This document shows positions 10,137 to 19,685 of a stretch of 64,000 bases of DNA, piece by piece. The stretch is from the NCBI RefSeq assembly GCF_003050965.1, contig NZ_QAOU01000001.1, positions 248,001 through 312,000 of the forward strand, written 5' to 3'. Below the pieces are notes generated by a model that saw nothing but the letters and a program-made list of their open reading frames with translations, was not told where the DNA came from and did no database searches. A program made the position numbers and the translations under genes. The first letter of the stretch is position 1, and each line of letters starts with the position of its first letter. This DNA comes from Nitrosospira sp. Nsp2. GTDB lineage: Bacteria > Pseudomonadota > Gammaproteobacteria > Burkholderiales > Nitrosomonadaceae.

Positions 10137-11651
10137 CTACTTCACAATTTTGATGAGCTGACCCGTAATCGGTTCACCTTCGGGATACTGGCCATTGAGC
10201 AAGCGCAAATAGCCTTCGGCGTGGGCGCCCAGAGGAGACTCTCTCGCCAGTTCGGCATAGGTGAGGCCCTTGGCTGCCGTAATGGTTCGGATCTCAAGTG
10301 CCTTGATTCCTTCTTTCTCCGCATCGGTTAGCGGGCGAAAACTTTCAATCGCGCGGGCGATGACTGGATGATGGCGCTCGAATGCGGCCCGTGAATCGCC
10401 CCGTCCTGCCACGAGATACGCGTTATTGTCGAGATAAATCACTCCGGCCGTGAAGCGTTCTCCGTTCTGCGTATTCGCGGTCACCACAGCAGTAGGCAAC
10501 CCATTGCTGACCGTCGACGAAATTTCTGTAGAGCTTCCAAGGCGAAATCGTTCGCGTGCAAGATCAGCGGGGGAACCGCGGGGACTATCGAATCGACTTA
10601 ACACCATCAATGCGTCCCCATCAGGGCTGGTAGCGACAACTTCGTTGGGCTTGTTTCGTATTCGCCACTCGGGCGGAAACGACAATGTGAAGCCCATCTC
10701 CTTGTGATGAAATGTATTTCCTCGTACCACCCCCTGGTTGACAGGATCCCCGAAAGTCAAACCTTCGGTTTGGCGCAGAAACTCCGTGCGTCGATCGTCT
10801 ATCGCGCCGGGCTGGGCATATTGCTGGGCCTCACCGACCACTTCCTGCAAGCGAGTGTCATTGTCGGGATGGGTGGAAAAAAGCCCATGATAGCGACGCG
10901 GCTCCCGACCCTCTTGTTGGGCGGCCGCAATATCGAACAGTTCCTGATTTTTGAGTACGCGGATGACTTTGATCATTGCCTGGGGATCATAGCCGCTTCG
11001 CGCCAGATATTCCGCTCCCAGGCGATCGGCTTCCAGCTCATGGCTGCGGCCGTAGCCGGAAAGCAGGGCATCACCCGTAACGCCCAACAGGCTTTGAACA
11101 CCTTGTGCAAGCGCTCCGCCCAGCTGCGGCACAAATATTCCAGCCACAACCCCGCCGATCGTGGCAGCAACGTTCGCGGCGGTGGCGGCACTATATTGCC
11201 GCACGCTATGGCGTGCCGTGACATGGCCTAGTTCATGCCCGAGCACGGCAGCGAGCTCGGCTTCTGAATTAAGGTAGGCCAGAATACCCCGCGTGACATA
11301 AATATAACCGCCGGGTAGGGCAAAAGCATTTACCTGAGGACTGTCGACGACGGTGAAATGATAATTGAGCTGAGGCCGGTGGCTGTTTTTCGAGAGTTTT
11401 TGCCCGATCTCGTTGACGTAATCTTGCAAAGCCGGCGACTCGCTGTAAATCCCATAAACTTCGGGCACATTGGCAGCCGCTTTCTCTCCCCTGCGGATCT
11501 CGTCGGCTTCCGTCATGAGCGTGAAGTTCTGCTTGCCGGTCACCGGATTGGCGGCGCAGCCGCCTAACAGAAGCAGGCCGACGAGAGGAACGATGAATTT
11601 GAGTCCGCTTATCCTTCTCATTGTGGTCATTTCGCCATCTAAAATAACCAT
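10137..11651 (-). CDS. M48 metalloprotease lipoprotein (BepA/YfgC-like)
   Basis: A 504-residue lipoprotein with a lipobox ending in LLGGC (C32), then an M48 peptidase domain with HELGH (zinc ligands H139 and H143, catalytic E140) and the third ligand in SHELEADRLG. The C-terminal 200 residues form an extra domain ending in ITGQLIKIV. Such enzymes act in the periplasm on outer-membrane protein assembly and envelope quality control, as BepA does in E. coli, but BepA's TPR domain is not evident here and the tail is different. Start choice is uncertain: 11651, 11630 and 11621 are all possible and all keep the lipobox. Confidence 0.85.
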   Translation of the reverse strand: MVILDGEMTTMRRISGLKFIVPLVGLLLLGGCAANPVTGKQNFTLMTEADEIRRGEKAAANVPEVYGIYSESPALQDYVNEIGQKLSKNSHRPQLNYHFTVVDSPQVNAFALPGGYIYVTRGILAYLNSEAELAAVLGHELGHVTARHSVRQYSAATAANVAATIGGVVAGIFVPQLGGALAQGVQSLLGVTGDALLSGYGRSHELEADRLGAEYLARSGYDPQAMIKVIRVLKNQELFDIAAAQQEGREPRRYHGLFSTHPDNDTRLQEVVGEAQQYAQPGAIDDRRTEFLRQTEGLTFGDPVNQGVVRGNTFHHKEMGFTLSFPPEWRIRNKPNEVVATSPDGDALMVLSRFDSPRGSPADLARERFRLGSSTEISSTVSNGLPTAVVTANTQNGERFTAGVIYLDNNAYLVAGRGDSRAAFERHHPVIARAIESFRPLTDAEKEGIKALEIRTITAAKGLTYAELARESPLGAHAEGYLRLLNGQYPEGEPITGQLIKIVK

Positions 11652-11664
11652 GACCGCCGGAAAT

Positions 11665-11698
11665 GAAAAAGGGCAGCTTCAAGCTGCCCTTGTTTTTT
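11665..11698 (-). terminator. Rho-independent terminator of rpmE (bidirectional shape)
   Basis: GGGCAGC at 11671-11677 pairs with GCTGCCC at 11683-11689 around a five-base loop. On the minus strand the stem is followed by TTTTT (11670-11666), right after rpmE. The plus strand also has a TTGTTTTTT tract (11690-11697), but no plus-strand gene reads into it. Confidence 0.85.
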
Positions 11699-11717
11699 GA
11701 TCGCGCTTCCCTGGACG

Positions 11718-11942
11718 TTAAGCTGCAGCCTGCTTCTCAGGCTTTTTGCCGTATTTCTGCCGAAATTTCTCGACCCGACCGGCCGTGTCAACAATTTTCT
11801 GCTTACCCGTATAGAAGGGATGGCACACTGAGCAAACCTCGATATGCAAAGGCCGACCCATGGTGGATCGCGTCTGAAAAGTACTGCCGCAACTACAGGT
11901 CACGGTGATTTCCTGGTAGTTTGGATGAATGTCTGGTTTCAT
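11718..11942 (-). CDS. rpmE: 50S ribosomal protein L31 (zinc-binding type)
   Basis: A 74-residue L31 of the large ribosomal subunit, where it bridges to the 30S head. It is the zinc form: C16 and C18 (TCSCGS) with C37 and C40 (CSVCHPF). Non-zinc paralogues (ykgM type) lack these cysteines and are used under zinc starvation; none is seen here. A strong terminator follows the gene. Confidence 0.96.
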   Translation of the reverse strand: MKPDIHPNYQEITVTCSCGSTFQTRSTMGRPLHIEVCSVCHPFYTGKQKIVDTAGRVEKFRQKYGKKPEKQAAA

Positions 11943-12079
11943 GGGTAAATCCTTGAACTGTGCCGCTACAGCGGAAACTGTGAGCGAAAATGTGGAACGA
12001 AACGTATATTATCCTTTAACCCATGCCCCGGTGCAACAATATTCCGCGCCGCGGGTGAATTGAACGCGGTTTTCGTGCT

Positions 12080-13339
12080 TCAGACCCGCCGCATCGAATC
12101 AAAGAAATCCGCATTATTTTTGGTAGCCTTGATCTTGTCCAGCAAAAATTCCATTGCCTCCAATTCATCCATTGGATAGAGGAGCTTGCGTAGCACCCAG
12201 ATCTTCTGCAGCACGTCAGGTTTGATTAACAATTCTTCCTTGCGGGTACCGGAGCGGTTAACGTTGATGGCGGGATAAATGCGTTTTTCCGCCATGCGCC
12301 GGTCCAGGTGTATTTCCATGTTACCTGTACCCTTGAATTCTTCGTAAATTACATCATCCATGCGCGAACCGGTATCAACCAACGCGGTCGCAATAATCGT
12401 AAGCGATCCGCCTTCCTCGATATTTCGAGCTGCGCCGAAAAAACGCTTGGGACGTTGCAACGCGTTTGCGTCGACGCCGCCGGTTAAAACCTTGCCGGAT
12501 GCGGGCACGACCGTATTGTAGGCGCGTGCAAGTCGCGTGATCGAGTCCAGCAGTATCACCACGTCTTTTTTATGCTCTACCAGCCGTTTGGCTTTTTCGA
12601 TCACCATATCGGCCACCTGAACGTGCCGCACAGCGGGCTCGTCAAATGTGGAAGAAATCACCTCCCCTCTAACGGAGCGGATCATCTCGGTAACTTCCTC
12701 CGGGCGCTCATCTATCAGCAGCACCATTAGGATGACATCCGGACAATTGGCCGCGATCGCGTGAGCGATGTGCTGAAGCATTACTGTTTTTCCGGATTTG
12801 GGGCTTGCGACCAGCAATCCGCGCTGTCCCTTACCAATTGGCGCGATAAGGTCGATAATGCGGCTGGTGATGTTTTCTTCGGCTTTGATGTCGCGTTCGA
12901 GCTGCAATCGCTCGGTAGGAAAGAGGGGGGTGAGATTTTCAAATAGTATCTTGTGCTTGGAATTTTCCGGCGGCTCGTTGTTGACCTTATCCACCTTGAC
13001 CAAAGCGAAGTAACGTTCTCCATCCTTGGGGGTGCGGATTTCCCCTTCTATGGAGTCCCCCGTGTGCAGGTTGAATCGCCTGATCTGGCTCGGTGAGACA
13101 TAGATGTCGTCGGGTCCGGCCAAATACGAGGTATCCGGCGAGCGTAGAAAACCAAAGCCATCCTGCAACACTTCCAGCGTCCCCTCACCGTAAATGCTCT
13201 CGCCTTTCCGCGCCTGGTTTTTCAGTAATGCGAAAATCAGATCCTGTTTTCGCAGACGATTAGCGCCGTCGATCTCATTGGCGATGGCCATCTCTACCAG
13301 TTCGGTGACGTGAAAATTCTTGAGGTCTGATAAATGCAT
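12080..13339 (-). CDS. rho: Transcription termination factor Rho
   Basis: The 419-residue hexameric RNA helicase that ends factor-dependent transcripts. The N-terminal helical and OB-fold RNA-binding domain occupies about residues 1-130 ([20 protein letters not shown]). The RecA-type motor follows, with Walker A ASPKSGKT near residue 180, Walker [10 protein letters not shown] and the Q/R-loop region. Length equals the usual 419 residues. It lies 145 bp downstream of trxA on the same strand, the common trxA-rho pairing in proteobacteria. Confidence 0.98.
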   Translation of the reverse strand: MHLSDLKNFHVTELVEMAIANEIDGANRLRKQDLIFALLKNQARKGESIYGEGTLEVLQDGFGFLRSPDTSYLAGPDDIYVSPSQIRRFNLHTGDSIEGEIRTPKDGERYFALVKVDKVNNEPPENSKHKILFENLTPLFPTERLQLERDIKAEENITSRIIDLIAPIGKGQRGLLVASPKSGKTVMLQHIAHAIAANCPDVILMVLLIDERPEEVTEMIRSVRGEVISSTFDEPAVRHVQVADMVIEKAKRLVEHKKDVVILLDSITRLARAYNTVVPASGKVLTGGVDANALQRPKRFFGAARNIEEGGSLTIIATALVDTGSRMDDVIYEEFKGTGNMEIHLDRRMAEKRIYPAINVNRSGTRKEELLIKPDVLQKIWVLRKLLYPMDELEAMEFLLDKIKATKNNADFFDSMRRV

Positions 13340-13484
13340 GAAGGGAAACCCGAGGGTGAAAAAGCAGGGACGTAAAGCGTCAAAGACGTAGAGAAGCGCT
13401 GATGGGGCAGACTAGAATCAGAACGGAGCGGTGAATCGAATCAGATTCCGCTTAGGGAGGCGGTTGGCCGTAAGTTTATCTTGT

Positions 13485-13811
13485 TTAGATGTGGCTGTCA
13501 ATAAAGGCGGTTAGCTGAGATTTCGACAGGGCGCCGACCTTGGTTGCCTCAATGTTGCCATTCTTGAACAGCATGAGGGTAGGGATCCCACGAATGCCGT
13601 ATTTTTGCGGCGTGGCCTGGTTCTCATCGATATTCAGCTTTGCTACCTTTAGCCGATCCCCATATTCGCCGGCGACTTCATCCAGGATAGGCGCGATCAT
13701 CTTGCACGGTCCGCACCACTCTGCCCAAAAATCCACCAGAACAGGAACAGTGGATTGTATTACTTCGGTCTCAAATGTTCCATCCGCGACATAATGGATA
13801 TGCTGGCTCAT
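13485..13811 (-). CDS. trxA: Thioredoxin 1
   Basis: A 108-residue cytoplasmic thioredoxin that reduces protein disulfides, with the redox motif WCGPC (C33, C36), the buried D27 (VDFWAEW) and the conserved cis-proline in RGIPTLMLF. Length is exactly that of classical TrxA. It precedes rho. No thioredoxin reductase gene is in the window. Confidence 0.97.
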   Translation of the reverse strand: MSQHIHYVADGTFETEVIQSTVPVLVDFWAEWCGPCKMIAPILDEVAGEYGDRLKVAKLNIDENQATPQKYGIRGIPTLMLFKNGNIEATKVGALSKSQLTAFIDSHI

Positions 13812-14193
13812 AGGGATTCTCGTGAGAAGTTAATGTTTCGTGTGTTGGGTCAACGGCTGCGGTTGTGGGCAAAAAATTTGAAGCGGGATAAGGAAGCTCG
13901 GGTAGTCCGGCAGAAACGCAGGAAATGGCGGCTCGCCCGTTTCCACATGGCTTGCATCACTCTTGTTTCGATATGCTAGCGAAAAAAGTCTCGGAAGGGA
14001 AGAGTAACTTTATAACTGCTGTCCAACCGTAACGAATTATTGCGAAATCAGGTTTTTCCTTCCGGGAACCTCAATGAGTGTCCGTTCGTCGATTCGCGCG
14101 GCTAGCGGGAAATCTGATCATAACCGTCAAGGAACTCCTTCGGCCGCTGTAGCGGTCATGCCATGGGGCCGCGCACAACCTCCCGCTCCCGAA
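13812..14193. other. Intergenic region between trxA and glnS
   Basis: A 382-bp spacer that must carry the trxA promoter and the 3' end of the glnS transcript. A GC-rich hairpin (CCGCT-GT-AGCGG) lies near 14142-14153 just past glnS, but it has no T-tract. I see no credible gene. Confidence 0.5.
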
Positions 14194-15891
14194 TCAAGCC
14201 TTCTTACCCCATGAGTCCCGAAGTGTTACCGCGCGGTTGAAAACAGGCTTTTCATGTTTCGTATCCACCGGGTCGGCGATAAAGTACCCATTCCGTTCAA
14301 ATTGAAAGCGATCCTCCGGTTGGATATTCCTGAGCGACGGTTCCACGAAGGCCGTTATGATGCTTTTGGAATGAGGATTAAGAAATGTTTTGTAATCCTG
14401 CCCGCTGGCGTCGGGATGCGCGTGAGCAAACAAACGGTCATAAAGCCGTACTTCGACCTGTTGCGCATTCCTTACAGAGAGCCAGTGGATATTTCCCTTG
14501 ATTTTGCGCTTGTCCGCTCCAGGCGTGCCACTTTTACTGTCGGGATCATAAGTGCAGTGAATCTCCACCACTTCTCCACTATCATTCTTGACCATGCTTA
14601 TGCATTTTACAACGTAAGCATAGCGTAATCGCACCTCTGCGCCGAGGGACAGCCTGAAGAAGCCTTTGGACGGCGTTTCCATGAAGTCGCCGCGCTCGAT
14701 GTAGACGATTTTCGAGAAGGGTACTGAACGGTTCCCCCATTCCGGCTTTTGCGGGTGATTCGGCGCCAGGCACTCCTCTTCCTGGTTTTCAGGGTAATTG
14801 TCAATCACCACCCTTAACGGTTCCAGGACGGCGAGACGCCGGGGAGCAGACTCGTTCAAGTCCTGTCGCAGGCAATCTTCCAGTACGCTCATATCGATCC
14901 ATGAATCAGCTTTACTGACACCGATACGTTCCGCGAAAAGACGTATCGATTGGGGCGTGTACCCGCGGCGTCTAAGTCCGGCCAGGGTATTCATGCGCGG
15001 GTCGTCCCAGCCGTCCACCAAACCCCCGTTCACCAGTTCAATCAATTTGCGCTTGCTCATCACACTATAGGTAAGATTCAGCCGCGCGAATTCAATTTGC
15101 TGCGGATGACATGGGACAACATCCGACAATTGATCCAGCACCCAGTCGTATAGCGGACGATGATCTTCGAACTCAAGCGTGCAGAGGGAGTGGGTGATTC
15201 TCTCTAGCGCGTCCGAAACGCAATGTGTGTAATCGTACATGGGATAGATGCACCATTTGTCACCGGTGCGGTGGTGATGGGCATGGCGAATGCGATATAT
15301 GACGGGGTCCCGCAAATTAATGTTGGGTGATGCCATGTCGATCTTGAGGCGTAAAACATGCATGCCGTCGGAAAATTCACCTGCCTTCATTCGCCTGAAC
15401 ATGGCGAGATTTTCCTCAACGGAGCGGTCGCGATACGGGCTGTTCTGTCCGGCCTCGGTCAACGTGCCACGCAGAGTCCGAATTTCATCCGCAGTGAGAC
15501 TGTCCACGTAGGCCTTGCCCTGCCTGATGAGGAGTTCAGCAAACTCATATAGCTTGTCAAAATAGTCGGAAGCATAATGGAGGTGGTCGCCCCAGTCGAA
15601 GCCAAGCCACCTGACCGAGCCGCATATGGAATCAACATATTCCTGTTCTTCTTTTTCGGGATTGGTGTCGTCCAGGCGCAGGTGGCATATGCCGTCATAA
15701 TCTCGCGCGAGACCGAAGTTAAGGCAAATGCTTTTAGCATGGCCGATATGAAGGTAGCCGTTGGGCTCGGGTGGAAAACGGGTTTCGACACGTCCCCCCC
15801 ATTTGCCGCTCCGGTTATCCTCTTCAATGATATTGCGGACGAAGTTGGAAGCGGAGGTTGGGGCGGCGTAAGTGTCAGCGTTATTTGTCAA
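14194..15891 (-). CDS. glnS: Glutaminyl-tRNA synthetase
   Basis: A 565-residue class I synthetase that charges tRNA-Gln directly. The ATP-binding HIGH motif is in [14 protein letters not shown], and the KMSKR-type motif appears as YSVMSKRKL. The C-terminal anticodon-binding beta-barrels follow, with the block [11 protein letters not shown]. Length is normal for bacterial GlnRS. It is divergent from birA with a 129-bp spacer. Having GlnRS makes a tRNA-Gln amidation route unnecessary, though GatCAB may still serve Asn. Confidence 0.97.
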   Translation of the reverse strand: MTNNADTYAAPTSASNFVRNIIEEDNRSGKWGGRVETRFPPEPNGYLHIGHAKSICLNFGLARDYDGICHLRLDDTNPEKEEQEYVDSICGSVRWLGFDWGDHLHYASDYFDKLYEFAELLIRQGKAYVDSLTADEIRTLRGTLTEAGQNSPYRDRSVEENLAMFRRMKAGEFSDGMHVLRLKIDMASPNINLRDPVIYRIRHAHHHRTGDKWCIYPMYDYTHCVSDALERITHSLCTLEFEDHRPLYDWVLDQLSDVVPCHPQQIEFARLNLTYSVMSKRKLIELVNGGLVDGWDDPRMNTLAGLRRRGYTPQSIRLFAERIGVSKADSWIDMSVLEDCLRQDLNESAPRRLAVLEPLRVVIDNYPENQEEECLAPNHPQKPEWGNRSVPFSKIVYIERGDFMETPSKGFFRLSLGAEVRLRYAYVVKCISMVKNDSGEVVEIHCTYDPDSKSGTPGADKRKIKGNIHWLSVRNAQQVEVRLYDRLFAHAHPDASGQDYKTFLNPHSKSIITAFVEPSLRNIQPEDRFQFERNGYFIADPVDTKHEKPVFNRAVTLRDSWGKKA

Positions 15892-16020
15892 GTTGGCCTC
15901 TCAAACTTTCAATCGCCGTCATTATAGAGCTAATGTCGTTTCATTACGCTAATCCGAGCACGTTCTGCGCAATGGAGCCTCTCTAGCGCAATCCCCGATA
16001 TTTAGACTACACTCGCTAAA

Positions 16021-17010
16021 ATGAAGCCCCTCACTTTTTCCATTTTGCGCCTCCTGAGCGATAACGAATTTCATTCTGGCGAGGTAATTGCCCGGGCTAT
16101 GGGGGTGTCGCGGGCGAGTGTATCGATCGCCTTGAATGACGTGAACGAGACGGGTCTCACTTTGCAGAAAGTTCATGGCCGTGGCTACCGCCTGCTCGGT
16201 CCGGTGCAATGGCTGGAGCGAGACACCGTTCTGAAACACCTCGGCGGAGAGGCGAACCGCTTTAATCTCGAAGTGCTCGACATCATCGATTCTACCAGCA
16301 GTTATTTACTGCAGAGGGCAGCTAGAGGAAGCGGCGCCAGTAGCGAACATATTCATGTGGTGGCCGCGGAATTGCAGACTAGCGGGCGGGGTCGACGCGG
16401 GCGGCGGTGGTACTCCGGCTTGGGTGACGGCCTTGCTTTTTCGTTGCTATGGCGGTTCCAGCATGGGGCGAGCTTGCTGGCGGGTTTAAGTCTCGTAATT
16501 GGATTAGCCATAATACGCACACTTGAGTCCGCGGGCGTGGACGGCGCCGTGTTGAAGTGGCCCAACGACGTACTTTATAACATGTGCAAGCTGGCTGGCA
16601 TCCTGATTGAATTGCACGGAGATATGCTTGGCCCCACCATGGCCGTGATCGGGGTGGGGCTTAACCTGAAACTGTCGAACGTGACGCACGCGCGCATAGA
16701 TCAGGGGGTCACGGACGTGTACTCCATCAGCGGAGAGACCCCAGACCGCAATAAATTCCTGGCTGCGCTCCTGATGTCGCTCACAAGCGCATTAAGAGAT
16801 TTTGAGCGCGAAGGCTTCAGTCTGTTTAAGCAAGAGTGGATGACTCATCATTGTTGTGAAAATAAAGTAGTCAGACTTGGCTTCCCCGACGGCTCCAGTC
16901 TTGAAGGCGTGATCCATGGCGTGGCAGATGACGGGTCGTTGCTTGTAAGAACTTTCGCCGGGGTTCAGCGCTTTAACAGCGGCGAGATCACGCTGTACAA
17001 GATGGAGTGA
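16021..17010 (+). CDS. birA: Biotin--protein ligase / biotin operon repressor BirA
   Basis: A 329-residue bifunctional BirA. The N-terminal winged HTH (about residues 5-60, GEVIARAMGVSRASVSIAL) can repress biotin genes. The catalytic domain activates biotin to biotinyl-AMP, with the adenylate-binding motif GRGRRGRRW and the KWPND loop. The C-terminal SH3-like domain is present. It transfers biotin to carboxylase carrier proteins. coaX starts one base after its stop codon, so the two are translationally linked. Confidence 0.95.
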   Translation: MKPLTFSILRLLSDNEFHSGEVIARAMGVSRASVSIALNDVNETGLTLQKVHGRGYRLLGPVQWLERDTVLKHLGGEANRFNLEVLDIIDSTSSYLLQRAARGSGASSEHIHVVAAELQTSGRGRRGRRWYSGLGDGLAFSLLWRFQHGASLLAGLSLVIGLAIIRTLESAGVDGAVLKWPNDVLYNMCKLAGILIELHGDMLGPTMAVIGVGLNLKLSNVTHARIDQGVTDVYSISGETPDRNKFLAALLMSLTSALRDFEREGFSLFKQEWMTHHCCENKVVRLGFPDGSSLEGVIHGVADDGSLLVRTFAGVQRFNSGEITLYKME

Positions 17011-17011
17011 C

Positions 17012-17761
17012 ATGGATCCGCTTTTTCTACTGGTTGATTCAGGCAACACAAACATCAAGTGGGCGTTACGCGACGGACTCACTTGGCTCCAAAGAGGAGC
17101 AGTGGCGCAAGAAGAAATCACGTTGCTGGAGCAGGAATGGCAAAAACTGAGGGAACCCTCGTGTATCATGGTTTCCGATGTTGCCGGGGCTGAGGCCAAA
17201 GCCGAACTGTCTACGCTGTTTTCTCGATGGAATGTAGAGCCGCGTTGGGCTAGCGCTGTCGCGTACCAGTGTGGCGTACGCAACTACTACGCCAATCCGG
17301 CTCAGCTGGGCAGCGACCGCTGGGCAGCGCTGGTCGCGGCATGGCAGACGGAACGGCAGGGTTGTCTTGTGGTTGATGCCGGAACCGCTATGACGGTGGA
17401 TGCGCTTTCCGACACCGGAGAATTTCTTGGCGGCATCATTACACCCGGTTTTGATCTGATGCGAAAGACCCTCATCGGTAATACTGCAGTCCCGAACAAG
17501 GATGACGGGGACTTTTGCGATTATCCAGACAGCACGGCGGATGCGATATACAGCGGCGCGACGCATGCCATGGCGGGTGCCGTCGAGCGCATGGCGGCTC
17601 TGCTCACCAATACCCTGGGCCATGCGCCTGTCTGTATCCTGAGCGGCGGAGCGGCTCAGCTGCTCCAATCCCAGCTTTGCGTGACGGTCAAAGTGATTGA
17701 TAATCTTGTATTGGAGGGTTTATTTGCAATTGCTCAGGAAAATCCCGAAACGCCGCCGTAG
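17012..17761 (+). CDS. coaX: Type III pantothenate kinase
   Basis: A 249-residue CoaX that phosphorylates pantothenate in the first step of CoA synthesis. The ASKHA-fold start LLVDSGNTNIKWAL holds the phosphate-binding aspartate D9. DAGTAMTVD and GGIITPGFDLMRKTL are the substrate blocks. Type III enzymes use ATP poorly, need a monovalent cation and are not inhibited by CoA. The birA-coaX order is typical of betaproteobacteria. Confidence 0.95.
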   Translation: MDPLFLLVDSGNTNIKWALRDGLTWLQRGAVAQEEITLLEQEWQKLREPSCIMVSDVAGAEAKAELSTLFSRWNVEPRWASAVAYQCGVRNYYANPAQLGSDRWAALVAAWQTERQGCLVVDAGTAMTVDALSDTGEFLGGIITPGFDLMRKTLIGNTAVPNKDDGDFCDYPDSTADAIYSGATHAMAGAVERMAALLTNTLGHAPVCILSGGAAQLLQSQLCVTVKVIDNLVLEGLFAIAQENPETPP

Positions 17762-17832
17762 CGGCGAACCCAACTGTCGACGCAGCGCTCAAGTTAATCT
17801 CCTCTCGTGTTGCCCGTCCTGAGTAAGAAAAC

Positions 17833-18459
17833 ATGTCTGTTTTTCAGCACGCATCCTTTTACACTACCGTTAATCAGTTGCGGCAATTGCCGACGCCCGA
17901 TGGCGTGGAGATCGCCTTCGCCGGACGCTCCAATGCAGGTAAATCCAGCGCAATCAACTCGCTTACCAACCGCAGTCGTCTTGCTTTCGTCAGCAAGACG
18001 CCTGGACGTACCCAAAACCTGAATTTTTTCCAGTTGGGCCATGGCTTTTTGGTGGATCTCCCGGGTTATGGTTACGCTAAGGTACCCTCTGAAATTCGTC
18101 AGCATTGGGAACGCTTGCTCAGCACTTATCTTCAAACGCGGGAACCCCTTTACGGCATGGTCCTGATCATGGATGTGCGTCACCCGTTAACGCCGCTTGA
18201 CCGCCAGATGCTCGACTGGTTCGCGCCAACGGGAAAGCCGGTGCATGTGCTGCTTACGAAATCGGATAAGCTTTCCAGACAGCAGGCTCGAAAAACCCTC
18301 AGCCAAGTGCAGGCTTTGTTGCAGAATGCCTACCCGCAAGGCAGTGTACAGTTATTTTCCAGTTTAACGAGGGAAGGGGTGGAAGAAGCCGCGACCTTGC
18401 TCGGAACGTGGCTGGAGGAGAAAACCGATCCGGGAGAACTCGCTGACCTGAAAAAATAA
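17833..18459 (+). CDS. engB: Ribosome biogenesis GTPase EngB (YihA/YsxC)
   Basis: A 208-residue essential GTPase acting late in 50S subunit assembly. G1 is GRSNAGKSS at residues 31-39, the G2 threonine is in KTPGRTQ, G3 is DLPGYG and G4 is TKSDK. The gene ends with a lysine-rich AAA AAA TAA run that overlaps the A-tract of the structured spacer before hemB. It follows coaX by 71 bp. Confidence 0.95.
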   Translation: MSVFQHASFYTTVNQLRQLPTPDGVEIAFAGRSNAGKSSAINSLTNRSRLAFVSKTPGRTQNLNFFQLGHGFLVDLPGYGYAKVPSEIRQHWERLLSTYLQTREPLYGMVLIMDVRHPLTPLDRQMLDWFAPTGKPVHVLLTKSDKLSRQQARKTLSQVQALLQNAYPQGSVQLFSSLTREGVEEAATLLGTWLEEKTDPGELADLKK

Positions 18460-18606
18460 AAAACCCCCGGTTAAAGGGGAATAAAACCGGGGGCAAACTA
18501 CCTTAATAGGGATTAAGGTAACCCGCTCAGGGAGGAAAAGCGGGAGACAATAAATAACGTCTGCAGGTAAGATAAAGATTTCGCGGACAAGTTCCCCCGG
18601 TTTTAT
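18451..18606 (-). ncRNA. Candidate small RNA or structured element in the engB-hemB spacer
   Basis: Three hairpins follow one another. In plus coordinates they are 18464-18472/18485-18493 (9 bp), 18499-18507/18512-18520 (9 bp, four-base loop) and 18522-18527/18539-18544 (6 bp). On the minus strand the loops read TTATTCCCCTTT, CCCT and TTTCCTCCCTG, all C-rich, and the last holds a perfect complement to GGGAGG. The final minus-strand hairpin runs straight into TTTTTTATTTTTT (18463-18451), the form of an intrinsic terminator, although engB and hemB are both on the plus strand. A 13-bp perfect inverted repeat (18481-18493 with 18594-18606) could form instead of the terminator hairpin. A TATAAA box on the minus strand (18607-18602) is a possible promoter element, without a clear -35. 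If transcribed on the plus strand, the same structure would be a hemB leader with G-rich loops. Confidence 0.45.
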
Positions 18607-18632
18607 ATATTTATCAATTTATTTCTTTTTAG

Positions 18633-19640
<1,008 letters not shown>

Positions 19641-19685
19641 AAGGAACAGTGGCGTCTAAGATATGACGTAATTTCCCGCTCGATC

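Noticed and set aside
18464-18493. Hairpin taken as the terminator of engB
   Set aside because: On the plus strand the stem is followed by CAAACTACC without a T-tract; the T-tract exists only on the minus strand.
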